Notes under the pieces: generated by a model
Told to the model about the DNA's origin: nothing
Database searches by the model: none
Seen by the model: the letters and a program-made list of their open reading frames with translations, nothing else
Translations under genes and position numbers: made by a program
Shown: positions 8,657 to 16,461 of the stretch, in pieces
Layout of the letters: each line of letters opens with the position of its first letter
Numbering within the stretch: position 1 is the stretch's first letter
Source of the DNA: Hymenobacter sp. H14-R3
Lineage (GTDB): Bacteria > Bacteroidota > Bacteroidia > Cytophagales > Hymenobacteraceae
Length of the DNA stretch: 64,000 bases
Reading direction: 5' to 3'
Assembly (NCBI RefSeq): GCF_030063445.1
Contig: NZ_JASITD010000013.1
Coordinates: 92,675 to 156,674 of the forward strand

Positions 8657-9661
8657 CTACTTCAGCTTATCAATAATGTGCTGGGCAAACTCCGTGGTCG
8701 AAGCCTTGCCGCCGAGGTCGCCGGTGCACTGCTCTTTGTGCAGAAACGTCTCGTTGAGCGCCGCCTCAATGCGGGTGGCGTACTCTTTTTCGCCGAGGTG
8801 CTCCAGCATCATCAGGGCCGAGCGCAGCAGGGCGGTGGGGTTGGCCTTGCCCTGGCCGGCAATGTCGGGAGCCGAGCCGTGCACGGCCTCAAAAATGGCC
8901 ATGTTGTCGCCGATGTTGGCGCCGCTCACCACGCCCAGGCCGCCCACGAGGCCAGCGCACAGGTCGGAGAGAATGTCGCCAAACAGGTTGGTGGTCACAA
9001 TCACGTCGAACTGCTGGGGCTTGACCACCAGCTGCATGCACATGTTGTCGATGATGCGGTCGTCGTAAAACGTCACCTCCGGGTACTCGGCCGAGGCTTC
9101 CTTGCAGGCATCAATCATGAGCTTGCCGGCCTGCTTCAGAATGTTGCCCTTGTGGGCCAGCGTCACGTGCTTGCGGCCGTGCTTGGCCGCGTAGGCGAAG
9201 GCCGCGCGCGAAATTTTGCGGCAGCCCTCCACCGTGTTGCGGCTGATGGAGTCGGCAATGCCCAGGCGCTCGTCCCACATTTCCAGGCCCGAGTACAGGC
9301 CCTCGGTATTTTCGCGAAACAGCACCAAATCAATGCCTTTGAAGGGCGTATCGATGCCGGCCGTGGTTTTGGCCGGGCGCACGTTCTGGTACAGGTCGTA
9401 CTTCTGGCGCAGGGTAATGTTTACACTGCGAAAGCCCTTGCCTACCGGCGTAGTAATGGGACCTTTAAGGCCCACCCGGGTGCGCTCCAGCGAGTCAAAC
9501 AGCGATTGGGGCAGCAGGGCACCCTCGCTTTCCAGCGTGGTGACGCCCGCGTTGTGCTCTTCCCATTGAACCGGCACCTGGGCGGCGGCAAAAATATCGA
9601 GGACGGCGCGGGTTATTTCCGGGCCAATACCGTCGCCAGGCGTGAGGGTTACGAGGTGCAT
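8657..9661 (-). CDS. NAD-type isocitrate dehydrogenase (isocitrate/isopropylmalate family)
   Basis: A 334-residue beta-decarboxylating dehydrogenase. It shows GDGIGPEI at the start, the [10 protein letters not shown] motif that separates isocitrate from isopropylmalate enzymes, [10 protein letters not shown] for metal and substrate binding, and [14 protein letters not shown] at the nucleotide site. It would oxidise isocitrate to 2-oxoglutarate in the TCA cycle, most likely with NAD. The gene lies between the ytxH-like and DUF1573 genes; I regard it as an addition to the otherwise conserved nusB-coaE order. Upstream there is a 125-base repeat-rich gap. Confidence 0.9.
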   Translation of the reverse strand: MHLVTLTPGDGIGPEITRAVLDIFAAAQVPVQWEEHNAGVTTLESEGALLPQSLFDSLERTRVGLKGPITTPVGKGFRSVNITLRQKYDLYQNVRPAKTTAGIDTPFKGIDLVLFRENTEGLYSGLEMWDERLGIADSISRNTVEGCRKISRAAFAYAAKHGRKHVTLAHKGNILKQAGKLMIDACKEASAEYPEVTFYDDRIIDNMCMQLVVKPQQFDVIVTTNLFGDILSDLCAGLVGGLGVVSGANIGDNMAIFEAVHGSAPDIAGQGKANPTALLRSALMMLEHLGEKEYATRIEAALNETFLHKEQCTGDLGGKASTTEFAQHIIDKLK

Positions 9662-9670
9662 TTTGTAAGT

Positions 9671-9790
9671 AAGTGAGTGAGTGAATGAGCAAATGAGTGA
9701 GTTGCGAAGGAGTGAGTTATGAGTGAGCGAATTACTGATACTTGTTCACTCATTCGTGATTCACTCCTTCACAACTCACTCATTCACACT
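9671..9790. repeat. GAGTGA-rich imperfect inverted repeat
   Basis: The left part is a run of GTGAGTGA-type units (from 9671), and the segment at about 9690-9724 is the imperfect reverse complement of 9757-9790 (shared core GTTG[C/T]GAAGGAGTGA). It fills the gap between the ytxH-like and isocitrate dehydrogenase genes on the same strand. Its family differs from the other inverted repeats of the window. Confidence 0.7.
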
Positions 9791-9791
9791 T

Positions 9792-10100
9792 TTATAGAGC
9801 CCGCCGCGAGTTAATTTGGCTGATGAGCTGGTCGACATCACCGAGCAGCTGCTCGGCTTTGCTCTTGGCATCCTGGATTACGCGCTGGCCTTCGCTTTTG
9901 GCCGAGGAGGGCGCGTTGTCGCGGCCCGTCACGAGGCTTTCGGTGAGGTCGGCGAGGACGGAGCGGTATTTTTCCAGCTGGTAGCTGAGCCAGGAGCGGG
10001 TTTCGCGGCCGGTTTCGGGTGCGTAGAGCAGGGTGACGGCGGCCCCGGCGAGGGCACCGCCCGTGAAGCACAGCAGTCCGGTGGTTGTTTTGCTAGCCAT
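9792..10100 (-). CDS. YtxH-domain protein
   Basis: A 102-residue protein. The N-terminus has a hydrophobic glycine/alanine segment (GLLCFTGGALAGAAVTLLYAPETG) that ends in the LYAPxxG motif typical of YtxH/gas-vesicle-protein-like small membrane proteins; the rest is a charged helical region (about 35-100). YtxH proteins are often stress-linked; the exact role here is unknown. It lies directly downstream of nusB, a common Bacteroidota arrangement, with an inverted repeat between the two. Confidence 0.8.
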   Translation of the reverse strand: MASKTTTGLLCFTGGALAGAAVTLLYAPETGRETRSWLSYQLEKYRSVLADLTESLVTGRDNAPSSAKSEGQRVIQDAKSKAEQLLGDVDQLISQINSRRAL

Positions 10101-10140
10101 GGGTGGAAGGATGTGAAAAAGAGAGGGTTAGGAGTAAAAT

Positions 10141-10196
10141 ATGTAGGGTAAGCTTTAGCTTGCCAGGCGTCTGGCAAGCTAAAGCTTACCCTACAT
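10141..10196. repeat. Perfect inverted repeat, family 1
   Basis: Arms 10141-10166 and 10171-10196 are perfect reverse complements with a GCGT loop. The outer 15 bases match those of the repeat at 6459-6537 (TGTAGGGTAAGCTTT), so this is a second copy of the same family, shorter and with a different spacer. It ends 3 bases before the nusB stop codon. Confidence 0.93.
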
Positions 10197-10198
10197 TA

Positions 10199-11401
10199 CT
10201 ATTGATTATCCAGCAGGCCGCGGCCCGACTTGCGGATGTCGCCGCTGGCGGCCAGGTCCTGGGCCAGCTTGTCGAGTACCCCGTTTACGAATTGTTTGCT
10301 CTTGGGGGTGCTGTAAACCTTGCTGATTTCGATGTACTCGTTAATGGTCACCTTCACCGGGATGCCGCGAAAGAGCTGCATCTCGCAAAGCGCCATCTTG
10401 AGGATGATTTTATCGAGCAGCGCCACGCGCTCCACGTCCCAGTTGGGCGTCGAGTCGGAGATGAGCTTTTCCGACTTAGCATCGTCGGTCAGGGTTTGGT
10501 TGTACAGCGTTTCGGCAAAGTCGCGGTCGTCCTGCCAGTTGGCGCTCAGGTTCATCAGCTCCTGGGTTGGCTCGGCGCCGTGGGGCAGCATTTTCAGCGT
10601 TTTGAGCACCAGGTTGCGCACGATGGGGCGGTTTTCCTCCCAGTTGAGGTCGCTGCTTTCGAGCCAGCGCGGCAGGGCTTCGCCCTTGAATACGAAGTCT
10701 TTGTAAAGGTGCCGCAGCAGCTCCATGTCGGTTTCATAGTCGGTTTCGACGAGGCCCGTGTTTTTGCCGGCCAGGTAGGCCTGCACGGTGGCGTCGGGCT
10801 TCATTTCGCGCTGCCAGGCGTCGCGCAGGGCGTCGGTTTCCTCGGCGTCGTCCCACTGCAGCTTGTGCTTGATGGTGGTTTGCAGCAGCTGCTCGTTTTC
10901 GTGCACCTTGGCAAAGGCGGCGTTGCCGAATAGCCGGGCCGTGCCCTCTACCTCGAAGCGCGGGCCGGTGAGGCGGCGGGTTTCGCGCTCGTTATCGTCG
11001 GTAATGATAGCCAGCAGCGCCTGCGGCATGTTCAGTAGGTGCAGGTACTGGTCGTGAATGCTCTCGGCCCCGTGCAGCAGCTGCCCGCCGTAGAAGGTAT
11101 TTTCCTTCTTCACCATTTGCTGGTAGTAGGCCATGGCGTTGCGCACGGCCTCGGCCACCTCCTGGTCGTCGGAGCCCGATTCGGGCATTTCGCCGGTGCG
11201 GTGCCACTCGCGCAGCTGCGCCTCGCCCAGCTTGCGCTGGCCTTCGAGCAGGCGGCGGTCGGGCGTGACCTTGGCGCTCAGGTCGGGCTCAAAAGCCGCT
11301 GCAATGCGGTCCTGGGCCAGCAGCAAATCGGCGGCCACCGATTGCTGGTAGGCATAGAGCGCCTGCATTACTTTAATACGGAGAAGACGGCGGTTGAGCA
11401 T
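10199..11401 (-). CDS. nusB: Transcription antitermination factor NusB, long Bacteroidota form
   Basis: A 400-residue protein. It starts with MLNRRLLRIKVMQALYAYQQ, the standard NusB opening, and its last 100 residues hold the second NusB half (LLDKIILKMALCEM, VTINEYIEISKVY, FVNGVLDKLA). The middle of about 230 residues is an insertion absent from the roughly 140-residue E. coli protein; long versions are usual in this phylum. NusB binds boxA RNA with NusE to support rRNA antitermination. It heads the nusB-ytxH-...-coaE run. An inverted repeat separates its start from the leucine dehydrogenase gene. Confidence 0.92.
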   Translation of the reverse strand: MLNRRLLRIKVMQALYAYQQSVAADLLLAQDRIAAAFEPDLSAKVTPDRRLLEGQRKLGEAQLREWHRTGEMPESGSDDQEVAEAVRNAMAYYQQMVKKENTFYGGQLLHGAESIHDQYLHLLNMPQALLAIITDDNERETRRLTGPRFEVEGTARLFGNAAFAKVHENEQLLQTTIKHKLQWDDAEETDALRDAWQREMKPDATVQAYLAGKNTGLVETDYETDMELLRHLYKDFVFKGEALPRWLESSDLNWEENRPIVRNLVLKTLKMLPHGAEPTQELMNLSANWQDDRDFAETLYNQTLTDDAKSEKLISDSTPNWDVERVALLDKIILKMALCEMQLFRGIPVKVTINEYIEISKVYSTPKSKQFVNGVLDKLAQDLAASGDIRKSGRGLLDNQ

Positions 11402-11427
11402 GTTACTAAAGAGTAGTTGTTAAGCTA

Positions 11428-11543
11428 AAAACGTCTGTCATTGCGAGGAGGAACGACGAAGCAATCCTTCCTTGTCGTTGAGGTGACGCCTTGCGGCAAG
11501 GAAAGATTGCTTCGTCGTTCCTCCTCGCAATGACAGACGTTTT
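11428..11543. repeat. Long inverted repeat, family 2
   Basis: Arms 11428-11474 and 11497-11543 are 47 bp long with a single mismatch. The core is CATTGCGAGGAGGAACGACG. The same family occurs in the atp cluster at 29698-29805. The right arm overlaps the first two bases of the leucine dehydrogenase stop codon on the minus strand (stop 11542-11544). A transcript through it would form a very stable hairpin. Confidence 0.95.
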
Positions 11544-12636
11544 AATAAGTCGATTTGACCTTGCCCACGGCTTCGATGCGCTCCTGGGCCTGGCGAATGG
11601 CAGCCGCCTGGGGGTGGCTGTTTTCCTGCTCGGCCCGGTCGAGCACTTGCAGGGTGTAGTCGTATATTTTTTCGGTTTGGGCCAGCGCGCCCTGGCGGCT
11701 GGTACCCACTACTTCGGAGTACACGTTGATGAGGCCGCCCGCATTTATCAGAAAATCAGGGGCATACACAATACCGCGGCGCACCAGCTCAGGGCCGTGC
11801 TCGTTCTCGACGGCCAGCTGGTTGTTGGCGCAGCCCGCGATAACGCGGCACTTGAGGCGGCCGATGGTATCGTCGTTAATAGTGGCGCCCAGCGCGCAGG
11901 GCGAGTAGATGTCCACATCCTGGTCATAAATCTCGTCCAGGCCCACGGCTACGGCCCCGAAGCGGGTGGCGGCTTCGTAGGCGCGCTCCTCGTAATAGTC
12001 GGTGAGCACGAGCTGGGCGCCTTCTTTCTGGAGATACTCCAACAGGTAGGTGCCCACGTGGCCCACGCCCTGCACGGCAATGCGCTTGCCAGCGAGGCTA
12101 TCGGAGCCAAACGCCTTTTGCGCAGCGGCCTTCATGCCCATGTAGGTGCCGAAGGCGGTTACGGGCGAGGGGTCGCCGCTGCCACCCATGCTCTCGGGCA
12201 GGCCGGCCACGTGCTTGGTTTCCATCCGAATGTACTCCATGTCCTTGGTGGTCATGTTGACATCTTCGGCAGTTATATACTTGCCGTTCAGGTTATTAAC
12301 AAATCGACCGAACTTGCGCAGCAGCGCTTCGTTCTTCAGTTTTTTGGCATCGCCGATGATAACGGCCTTGCCGCCGCCCAGGTTGAGGCCCGAAATGGCG
12401 GCCTTGTAGGTCATGCCGCGGCTCAGGCGCAGCACGTCGTGCAGGGCCTCGGCCTCATTGGCATAATGCCACATGCGGGTGCCCCCCAACGCCGGCCCGA
12501 GCACGGTGTTGTGGATGCCAATAATGGCCTTGAGGCCAGTTTCGTGGTCGTAGCAATGCACTACTTGCTCGTGCTGAAATTCGGCAACCTGCTCAAAAAT
12601 GGGCGCGGGGGCCTGGGTGGGCGCGTCGAGTACCAT
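11542..12636 (-). CDS. Leucine dehydrogenase (Glu/Leu/Phe/Val dehydrogenase family)
   Basis: A 364-residue amino acid dehydrogenase. The catalytic lysines are seen in MTYKAAISGLNLGGGKAVI (two lysines separated by about 11 residues), and the NAD-binding motif GVGHVG lies near residue 185. The N-terminal GGTRMW motif fits substrate binding. It would reversibly deaminate branched-chain amino acids, feeding branched fatty acid precursors. It is divergent from an ABC exporter gene and upstream of nusB. A Bacteroidota-type box is found upstream (12732-12739, minus strand). Confidence 0.9.
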   Translation of the reverse strand: MVLDAPTQAPAPIFEQVAEFQHEQVVHCYDHETGLKAIIGIHNTVLGPALGGTRMWHYANEAEALHDVLRLSRGMTYKAAISGLNLGGGKAVIIGDAKKLKNEALLRKFGRFVNNLNGKYITAEDVNMTTKDMEYIRMETKHVAGLPESMGGSGDPSPVTAFGTYMGMKAAAQKAFGSDSLAGKRIAVQGVGHVGTYLLEYLQKEGAQLVLTDYYEERAYEAATRFGAVAVGLDEIYDQDVDIYSPCALGATINDDTIGRLKCRVIAGCANNQLAVENEHGPELVRRGIVYAPDFLINAGGLINVYSEVVGTSRQGALAQTEKIYDYTLQVLDRAEQENSHPQAAAIRQAQERIEAVGKVKSTY

Positions 12637-12683
12637 GGGGGTAAAAGGGAAAAATGGGTGGGAATGGGAGGGAAGAGTGGGGC

Positions 12684-12691
12684 GTAACTTT
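12684..12691 (+). promoter_or_regulatory. TAnnTTTG promoter box for the ABC exporter
   Basis: TAACTTTG matches the Bacteroidota -7 consensus TAnnTTTG. It lies about 100 bases upstream of the ABC exporter start (12794). A box for the divergent leucine dehydrogenase gene (CAAAAGTA on the plus strand) lies at 12732-12739. Confidence 0.5.
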
Positions 12692-12731
12692 GTTTAGACA
12701 GCCGTAGCCAGCCCAAACAGCGTTGCGGCCA

Positions 12732-12739
12732 CAAAAGTA
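12732..12739 (-). promoter_or_regulatory. TAnnTTTG promoter box for leucine dehydrogenase
   Basis: Read on the minus strand this is TACTTTTG, an exact TAnnTTTG match, 96 bases upstream of the leucine dehydrogenase ATG. No obvious TTTG -33 element was seen. Confidence 0.4.
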
Positions 12740-12793
12740 CCCGTTTTTTTTTGGTTGCGGGTCGGTTTTCCGGCCCTTGCCCTCCCCCCGCCC

Positions 12794-14590
12794 ATGCCCA
12801 CCCGCGCCTTAGCTGCCGTCAATCCGCATATTTTTCGCTATAAATGGCACTTCCTCGGCGGGGTGCTTTTCGTGATTCTGAGCACGCTGCTGACCATTTT
12901 CCCGGCCCAGCTGGTGCGCTACTCCTTCGACCTGGTTAATGAGGGCCTCGACCTCTACCACCTCTATGCGGGCACGCAGGCGCAGGTGGGCGTGTACCAG
13001 CTGTTTGGGCGCAACGTGCTGTTCTACGGCATGTTAATTATTGCGCTGGCGCTGCTGCGGGGCATTTTTCTGTTTTTCATGCGCCAGACGCTCATCGTAA
13101 TGTCACGGCTCGTCGAAAACGACCAGAAAAATCAGATTTACCAGCACTACCAGTCCCTGCCGCTCAGCTTTTACCGCCGCCACAGCACCGGCGACCTCAT
13201 GTCGCGCATTTCGGAAGACGTGGGCCGCGTGCGAATGTACCTGGGGCCGGGCATCATGTATTTTTTGCAGCTCGTGCTGCTGTTCGTGCTCGTGGTGCCG
13301 CTCATGCTGCTGGTCAATGTGAAGCTGACGCTGCTCACGCTGTTGCCGCTGCCCATTTTATCGGTCAGCATCTTCTTTGTCAACAACTTAATCGAGCGCA
13401 AGTCCGACGAAATCCAAAAGTCGCTCTCGGCCATGACCACCTTCACGCAGGAGGCCTTTTCGGGCATTCGGGTGCTCAAGTCGTTTGTGCGGCAGCAAGA
13501 TTCGGCCGAGCAGTTTCAGGTAGCCACCAACGCCTATAAAGACAAGTCGCTGAGCCTCAACTTCGTAAACTCGTTGTTCTTCCCGCTCATCATGTTTTTA
13601 GTAGGCATCAGTACCATCGTTACCGTTTGGATTGGCGGCCAGGAGGTTATCCGCGGCACCATCACCACGGGCAGCATCGCGGAGTTCATCATCTACGTCA
13701 ACCTGCTCAGCTGGCCCGTTACGGCGCTCGGCTGGACGTCGTCCTTGGTGCAGCGCGCCGAGGCCTCGCAGGCCCGCATCAACGAGTTTCTGGATGAGAA
13801 AACGGACATCGTTTCGCGCCAGAATATCACGAAGCCTATCAGCGGCGACATCGTGTTCGACCACGTCACGTTCACCTACCCCGACACCGGCATCAAAGCC
13901 CTGCGCGACGTGAGCTTCCGCATTCGGCAGGGCCAGACGCTGGCCGTAATTGGCAACACGGGCTCGGGCAAAAGCACGATTGCCGCCCTGCTCTGCCGCC
14001 TCTACGACGTGAAGAGCGGCGACATCAAAATCGACGGCACCGACGTGCGCGACTACTCGCTGACGAGCCTGCGCGAGCAAATCGGCTACGTGCCGCAGGA
14101 CGTGTTTCTGTTTTCGGACAGCATTCGCAGCAACATCAACTTCGGCCTGGAGCAGCCCGACGAGGCGCGCATGACGCAGGCCGCCCGCGACGCCGACGTG
14201 TACGAGAACATCATCCGCTTCCCCGAGGGCTTCGATACCAAGGTGGGCGAGCGCGGCATCACGCTCTCGGGTGGCCAGAAGCAGCGCGTGAGCATGGCCC
14301 GCGCCCTGGTCAAAGAGCCCAAAATCCTCATCCTGGACGACTCCCTCTCCGCCGTCGATACCAAGACCGAGAACGCAATCCTGGGCGCCCTGCAGCGCGT
14401 GATGGCCAACCGCACCAGCCTCATCATCTCGCACCGTGTGAGCTCCGTGAAGCTGGCCGACGAAATCCTGGTGCTCGACGATGGCCAGATTGTGCAGCAC
14501 GGCACCCACGCCGCCCTCATGGCCCAGCCCGAGGGCCTCTACCGCGCCCTCTACGAGCGCCAGCTTCAGGTAGAAGCCACGGCGGAGTAA
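12794..14590 (+). CDS. ABC exporter, fused membrane and ATPase domains
   Basis: A 598-residue half-size exporter of the MsbA/lipid and multidrug type. Six membrane helices span about residues 20-320 and the ATPase domain about 350-590. Walker A is GNTGSGKST, the signature is LSGGQKQR, Walker B is ILILDDSLSAVD and the H-loop is IISHRVSS. Note the aspartate in place of the usual catalytic glutamate after Walker B (LDDS rather than LDEA), which may lower hydrolysis and is typical of the degenerate site of heterodimeric exporters. The start at 12794 is preferred over 12755. A second exporter at 21766-23652 has LDEA and could be the partner, though it is not adjacent. Confidence 0.92.
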   Translation: MPTRALAAVNPHIFRYKWHFLGGVLFVILSTLLTIFPAQLVRYSFDLVNEGLDLYHLYAGTQAQVGVYQLFGRNVLFYGMLIIALALLRGIFLFFMRQTLIVMSRLVENDQKNQIYQHYQSLPLSFYRRHSTGDLMSRISEDVGRVRMYLGPGIMYFLQLVLLFVLVVPLMLLVNVKLTLLTLLPLPILSVSIFFVNNLIERKSDEIQKSLSAMTTFTQEAFSGIRVLKSFVRQQDSAEQFQVATNAYKDKSLSLNFVNSLFFPLIMFLVGISTIVTVWIGGQEVIRGTITTGSIAEFIIYVNLLSWPVTALGWTSSLVQRAEASQARINEFLDEKTDIVSRQNITKPISGDIVFDHVTFTYPDTGIKALRDVSFRIRQGQTLAVIGNTGSGKSTIAALLCRLYDVKSGDIKIDGTDVRDYSLTSLREQIGYVPQDVFLFSDSIRSNINFGLEQPDEARMTQAARDADVYENIIRFPEGFDTKVGERGITLSGGQKQRVSMARALVKEPKILILDDSLSAVDTKTENAILGALQRVMANRTSLIISHRVSSVKLADEILVLDDGQIVQHGTHAALMAQPEGLYRALYERQLQVEATAE

Positions 14591-14610
14591 ATGGGTAAAT
14601 GAGTAAGGAG

Positions 14611-14650
14611 AATAACGCCGTGTTCGCAATCGAACGGCGTTATTCCCTTT
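14611..14650. terminator. Bidirectional hairpin between convergent genes
   Basis: GAATAACGCCGT and ACGGCGTTATTC pair around a short loop. The flanks (14589-14668) extend the pairing imperfectly (AAATGGGTAAATGAG against its complement near 14665). It sits between the convergent ABC exporter and the secreted protein gene and probably terminates both. Confidence 0.7.
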
Positions 14651-14664
14651 GCTCACCTACCCAC

Positions 14665-15126
14665 TTACTGAAGCTGCACAAGCCGGGTGCCGCGCTTTTC
14701 GCCGGCGGTGCAGCGCACCACGTAGGGGCCGGCGGGCAGCGAGGCCACGTTCATCACCACGGGGTTGCTGCCCACCATCACCGTTTTGGTGAGCACGGGG
14801 CGGCCCTCCTTGTCGTTGATTTCGAAGCGCGTGGGGCCGGGCGCATCGCAGCGCACCGTGAGGGTATGGGTAATGGGATTTTGATCGGCCTTGATTTTCA
14901 AGGCGTTGGGGTCGGGCGCGGGGGTTACCGGGGCCAGGGCCAACGGCACCTGGGCAGGCTCCACCTCAGCGGCCGGGGCCGAGGCAGATGCGGCAGGCCG
15001 GGCAGCTGGCGCAGCGGGGCGGGCGGCGGGCGTAGCAGGCCGGCGAACGGGCGGCTTGGTAGTTTGGGCCAGCAGGCCGAGCGGAGCCAGCAGCAGGCCC
15101 GCCACTACGGTTCGTACTAATTTCAT
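14665..15126 (-). CDS. Secreted protein with Pro/Ala-rich linker and T9SS sorting-domain-like tail
   Basis: A 153-residue protein. The signal peptide is MKLVRTVVAGLLLAPLGLLA; then comes a low-complexity linker of proline, alanine and arginine (about 22-65), then a compact beta-type domain. The end (VASLPAGPYVVRC ... RLVQLQ) resembles the type A C-terminal sorting domain of type IX secretion cargo (consensus of the form LPAGxYxxxx...K/RxxxV). If correct, it would be exported through the T9SS encoded at 45.8-51.7 kb. It is short for a cargo protein: there is no clear catalytic domain. The start at 15126 is set by the signal peptide. Confidence 0.55.
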   Translation of the reverse strand: MKLVRTVVAGLLLAPLGLLAQTTKPPVRRPATPAARPAAPAARPAASASAPAAEVEPAQVPLALAPVTPAPDPNALKIKADQNPITHTLTVRCDAPGPTRFEINDKEGRPVLTKTVMVGSNPVVMNVASLPAGPYVVRCTAGEKRGTRLVQLQ

Positions 15127-15321
15127 AAGCGCTATGCGAACTTGAGCAGGTTGCTCGGCTAGTTTTACTTGGGATGGTAAAGGTACACTACCATGCATCA
15201 TGCCACTTCGCGGGGCCACCCACTGTTTTTTAGGTGTTGCCTATTACGATGTTAGCTTTTTTTGGGGGCTTAATTATGAAATTAAAGTGGGTCAGCGTTG
15301 CAGAATCAACTTTTGTTTGCC

Positions 15322-15329
15322 TACCTTTG
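15322..15329 (+). promoter_or_regulatory. Promoter of tRNA-Pro(GGG)
   Basis: TACCTTTG, an exact TAnnTTTG box, ends 16 bases before the mature tRNA start. A TTG that could serve as the -33 element lies at 15298-15300, 21 bases upstream. Confidence 0.6.
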
Positions 15330-15345
15330 CAACTCCAAAAACCCT

Positions 15346-15419
15346 CGGGGTGTAGCGTAGCCTGGTATCGCGCCAGCATGGGGTGCTGGAGGTCGTAGGT
15401 TCGAATCCTGCCACTCCGA
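15346..15419 (+). tRNA. tRNA-Pro (anticodon GGG)
   Basis: A full cloverleaf of 74 nt. The acceptor CGGGGTG pairs with CACTCCG (one G-T pair); the D arm is GCG...CGC; the anticodon stem CCAGC/GCTGG holds loop ATGGGGT with anticodon GGG; the T arm GTAGG/CCTGC holds TTCGAAT. CCA is not encoded. It reads proline codons CCC and CCT. A second tRNA-Pro follows 123 bases downstream. Confidence 0.95.
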
Positions 15420-15441
15420 CCGAGGGACAAGTTGCCCCCAC

Positions 15442-15480
15442 AAAAAGAGCCCCCGACCTTCGGGTCGGGGGCTCTTTTTA
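15442..15480 (+). terminator. Terminator after tRNA-Pro(GGG)
   Basis: AAAAAGAGCCCCCGACC, a TTCG loop and GGTCGGGGGCTCTTTTT form a strong stem with a T tract on both strands, 23 bases after the tRNA. Confidence 0.95.
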
Positions 15481-15492
15481 GGGTAGCTTTTC

Positions 15493-15500
15493 TAAGTTTG
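15493..15500 (+). promoter_or_regulatory. Promoter of tRNA-Pro(CGG)
   Basis: TAAGTTTG is an exact TAnnTTTG box 42 bases before the second tRNA and just after the first terminator, so the two tRNA genes appear to be separate transcription units. Confidence 0.55.
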
Positions 15501-15542
15501 GAAATTTCCGATAGCGGTGCCGCCCCCCGGCCCCGCACTTTT

Positions 15543-15616
15543 CGGGGTGTAGCGCAGCCCGGTAGCGCGCTGTGTTCGGAACGCAGAGGTCGTAGGTTCG
15601 AATCCTGCCACCCCGA
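15543..15616 (+). tRNA. tRNA-Pro (anticodon CGG)
   Basis: A 74-nt cloverleaf. The acceptor CGGGGTG pairs perfectly with CACCCCG; the D arm is GCGC...GCGC; the anticodon stem CTGTG/CGCAG holds loop TTCGGAA with anticodon CGG; the T arm equals that of the first tRNA-Pro. CCA is not encoded. It reads CCG. Codon CCG/CCC use is heavy in this GC-rich genome. Confidence 0.95.
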
Positions 15617-15623
15617 CTGACTT

Positions 15624-15663
15624 AAAAAAACCGACTTCTCTGCCACGAGAAGCCGGTTTTTTT
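15624..15663 (+). terminator. Terminator after tRNA-Pro(CGG)
   Basis: AAAAAAACCGACTTCTC ... GAGAAGCCGGTTTTTTT forms a hairpin with T tract, 8 bases after the tRNA. Confidence 0.9.
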
Positions 15664-15697
15664 ATGCTTTTTTTAGTAAGGTGCTATACTATTTCTA

Positions 15698-15705
15698 TAC
15701 CTTTG
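15698..15705 (+). promoter_or_regulatory. Promoter box for the outer-membrane barrel gene
   Basis: TACCTTTG is an exact TAnnTTTG match 34 bases upstream of the ATG at 15739. A T-rich stretch from the preceding terminator lies at the -33 position. Confidence 0.5.
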
Positions 15706-15738
15706 GGCGTAATCAGGCACACCTTTACTTTTTTCTTG

Positions 15739-16353
15739 ATGAAACTACTTTTTGCAACTGCCGCGCTTCTTGGGCTGGCGCAGGCAGGCTATGCCCAAAC
15801 AGCTATTAAGGCCGGCACTATTCAGCTGGGGGGCGGCGTAGGCTACTCGCGCACCAGCCAGGACCGCCCAGGCACTATCTATAACGGCAATACCTCTACC
15901 AAAGTAACTGACACCTACAGCCAGTTTTCGATAGCCCCTTCCGTTGGCTTCTTTGTAGCTGATAACCTGGCTGTTGGTATCAATGCAAACTACCAAAGCA
16001 CCAACCAGAACGATGCGCGGTATTTCCAGGCCGGGGCTTTTGTGCAGTACTACCAGATGGTGAGCGAGCAGTTTGGCTTCACCGGTACGCTGGGCGGTGG
16101 TTACCAGCACGTCAAAAGCTCGTCGGCCTACGATGGGCAAAACGGCTTTTACGCCGGGCTGACGCCGGGCCTCGTGTTTTTTCCTATTCCGAAGCTGGCG
16201 ATTGGCGCTTCTATCGGGGGCCTCAACTACTCTCGCCTCAGCTACAAGGCCAATGGCTTTAACGGGTCAGACACGTACAGCTCGTCTACCTTCGGGGCCA
16301 ACTTTGGCTTATCACAGCTACTTTTCAGCGGTACCTATTATTTTGGCCGCTAG
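15739..16353 (+). CDS. Outer-membrane beta-barrel protein
   Basis: A 204-residue protein with a signal peptide (MKLLFATAALLGLAQAGYAQ) and a pattern of alternating strands rich in glycine and aromatic residues (GGGVGYSRTSQ, GGGYQHVKSS, IGASIGGLNYSRLSY). It ends with an aromatic strand (LLFSGTYYFGR), typical of an eight-stranded OmpA/OprF-like or porin-family barrel in Bacteroidota. The start at 15739 is set by the signal peptide. It lies between tRNA-Pro and a tRNA-like 3' fragment (16426-16458), so it may be a passenger of an integration event; that is inference. Confidence 0.8.
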   Translation: MKLLFATAALLGLAQAGYAQTAIKAGTIQLGGGVGYSRTSQDRPGTIYNGNTSTKVTDTYSQFSIAPSVGFFVADNLAVGINANYQSTNQNDARYFQAGAFVQYYQMVSEQFGFTGTLGGGYQHVKSSSAYDGQNGFYAGLTPGLVFFPIPKLAIGASIGGLNYSRLSYKANGFNGSDTYSSSTFGANFGLSQLLFSGTYYFGR

Positions 16354-16376
16354 CACATTACGCTTATGAAAAGATA

Positions 16377-16418
16377 GCGGAAGCAGAACCCCAGCATTTG
16401 CTGGGGTTCTGCTTCCGC
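16377..16418 (+). terminator. Hairpin terminator of the barrel gene
   Basis: Two 19-bp arms (16377-16395, 16400-16418) with an ATTT loop are perfectly complementary, 23 bases after the stop codon. There is no T tract after the stem, so termination efficiency is uncertain. Confidence 0.75.
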
Positions 16419-16425
16419 AACTCAT

Positions 16426-16458
16426 AGAGGCCGTAGGCTTAAAGCCTGCTATTCCGAC
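16426..16458 (+). pseudogene. tRNA-Pro 3'-end-like fragment
   Basis: This 33-nt stretch matches the variable loop, T arm and 3' acceptor of tRNA-Pro(CGG) (15585-15617) at 25 of 33 positions, including AGAGG, CGTAGG, CCTGC and CCGAC. The 5' half of a tRNA is absent. The T loop is changed (CTTAAAG), so it is not functional. It may be a decayed attachment site or a duplication scar. Confidence 0.4.
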
Positions 16459-16461
16459 ATT

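Noticed and set aside
9671..9790. GAGTGA-rich stretch as a possible CRISPR array
   Set aside because: Units are a few bases long with no spacers and pair as an inverted repeat; no cas genes are present.
15230..15646. Minus-strand frame of 138 residues across both tRNA-Pro genes
   Set aside because: It covers two tRNAs and a terminator and is made of their complements; it cannot be a real gene.
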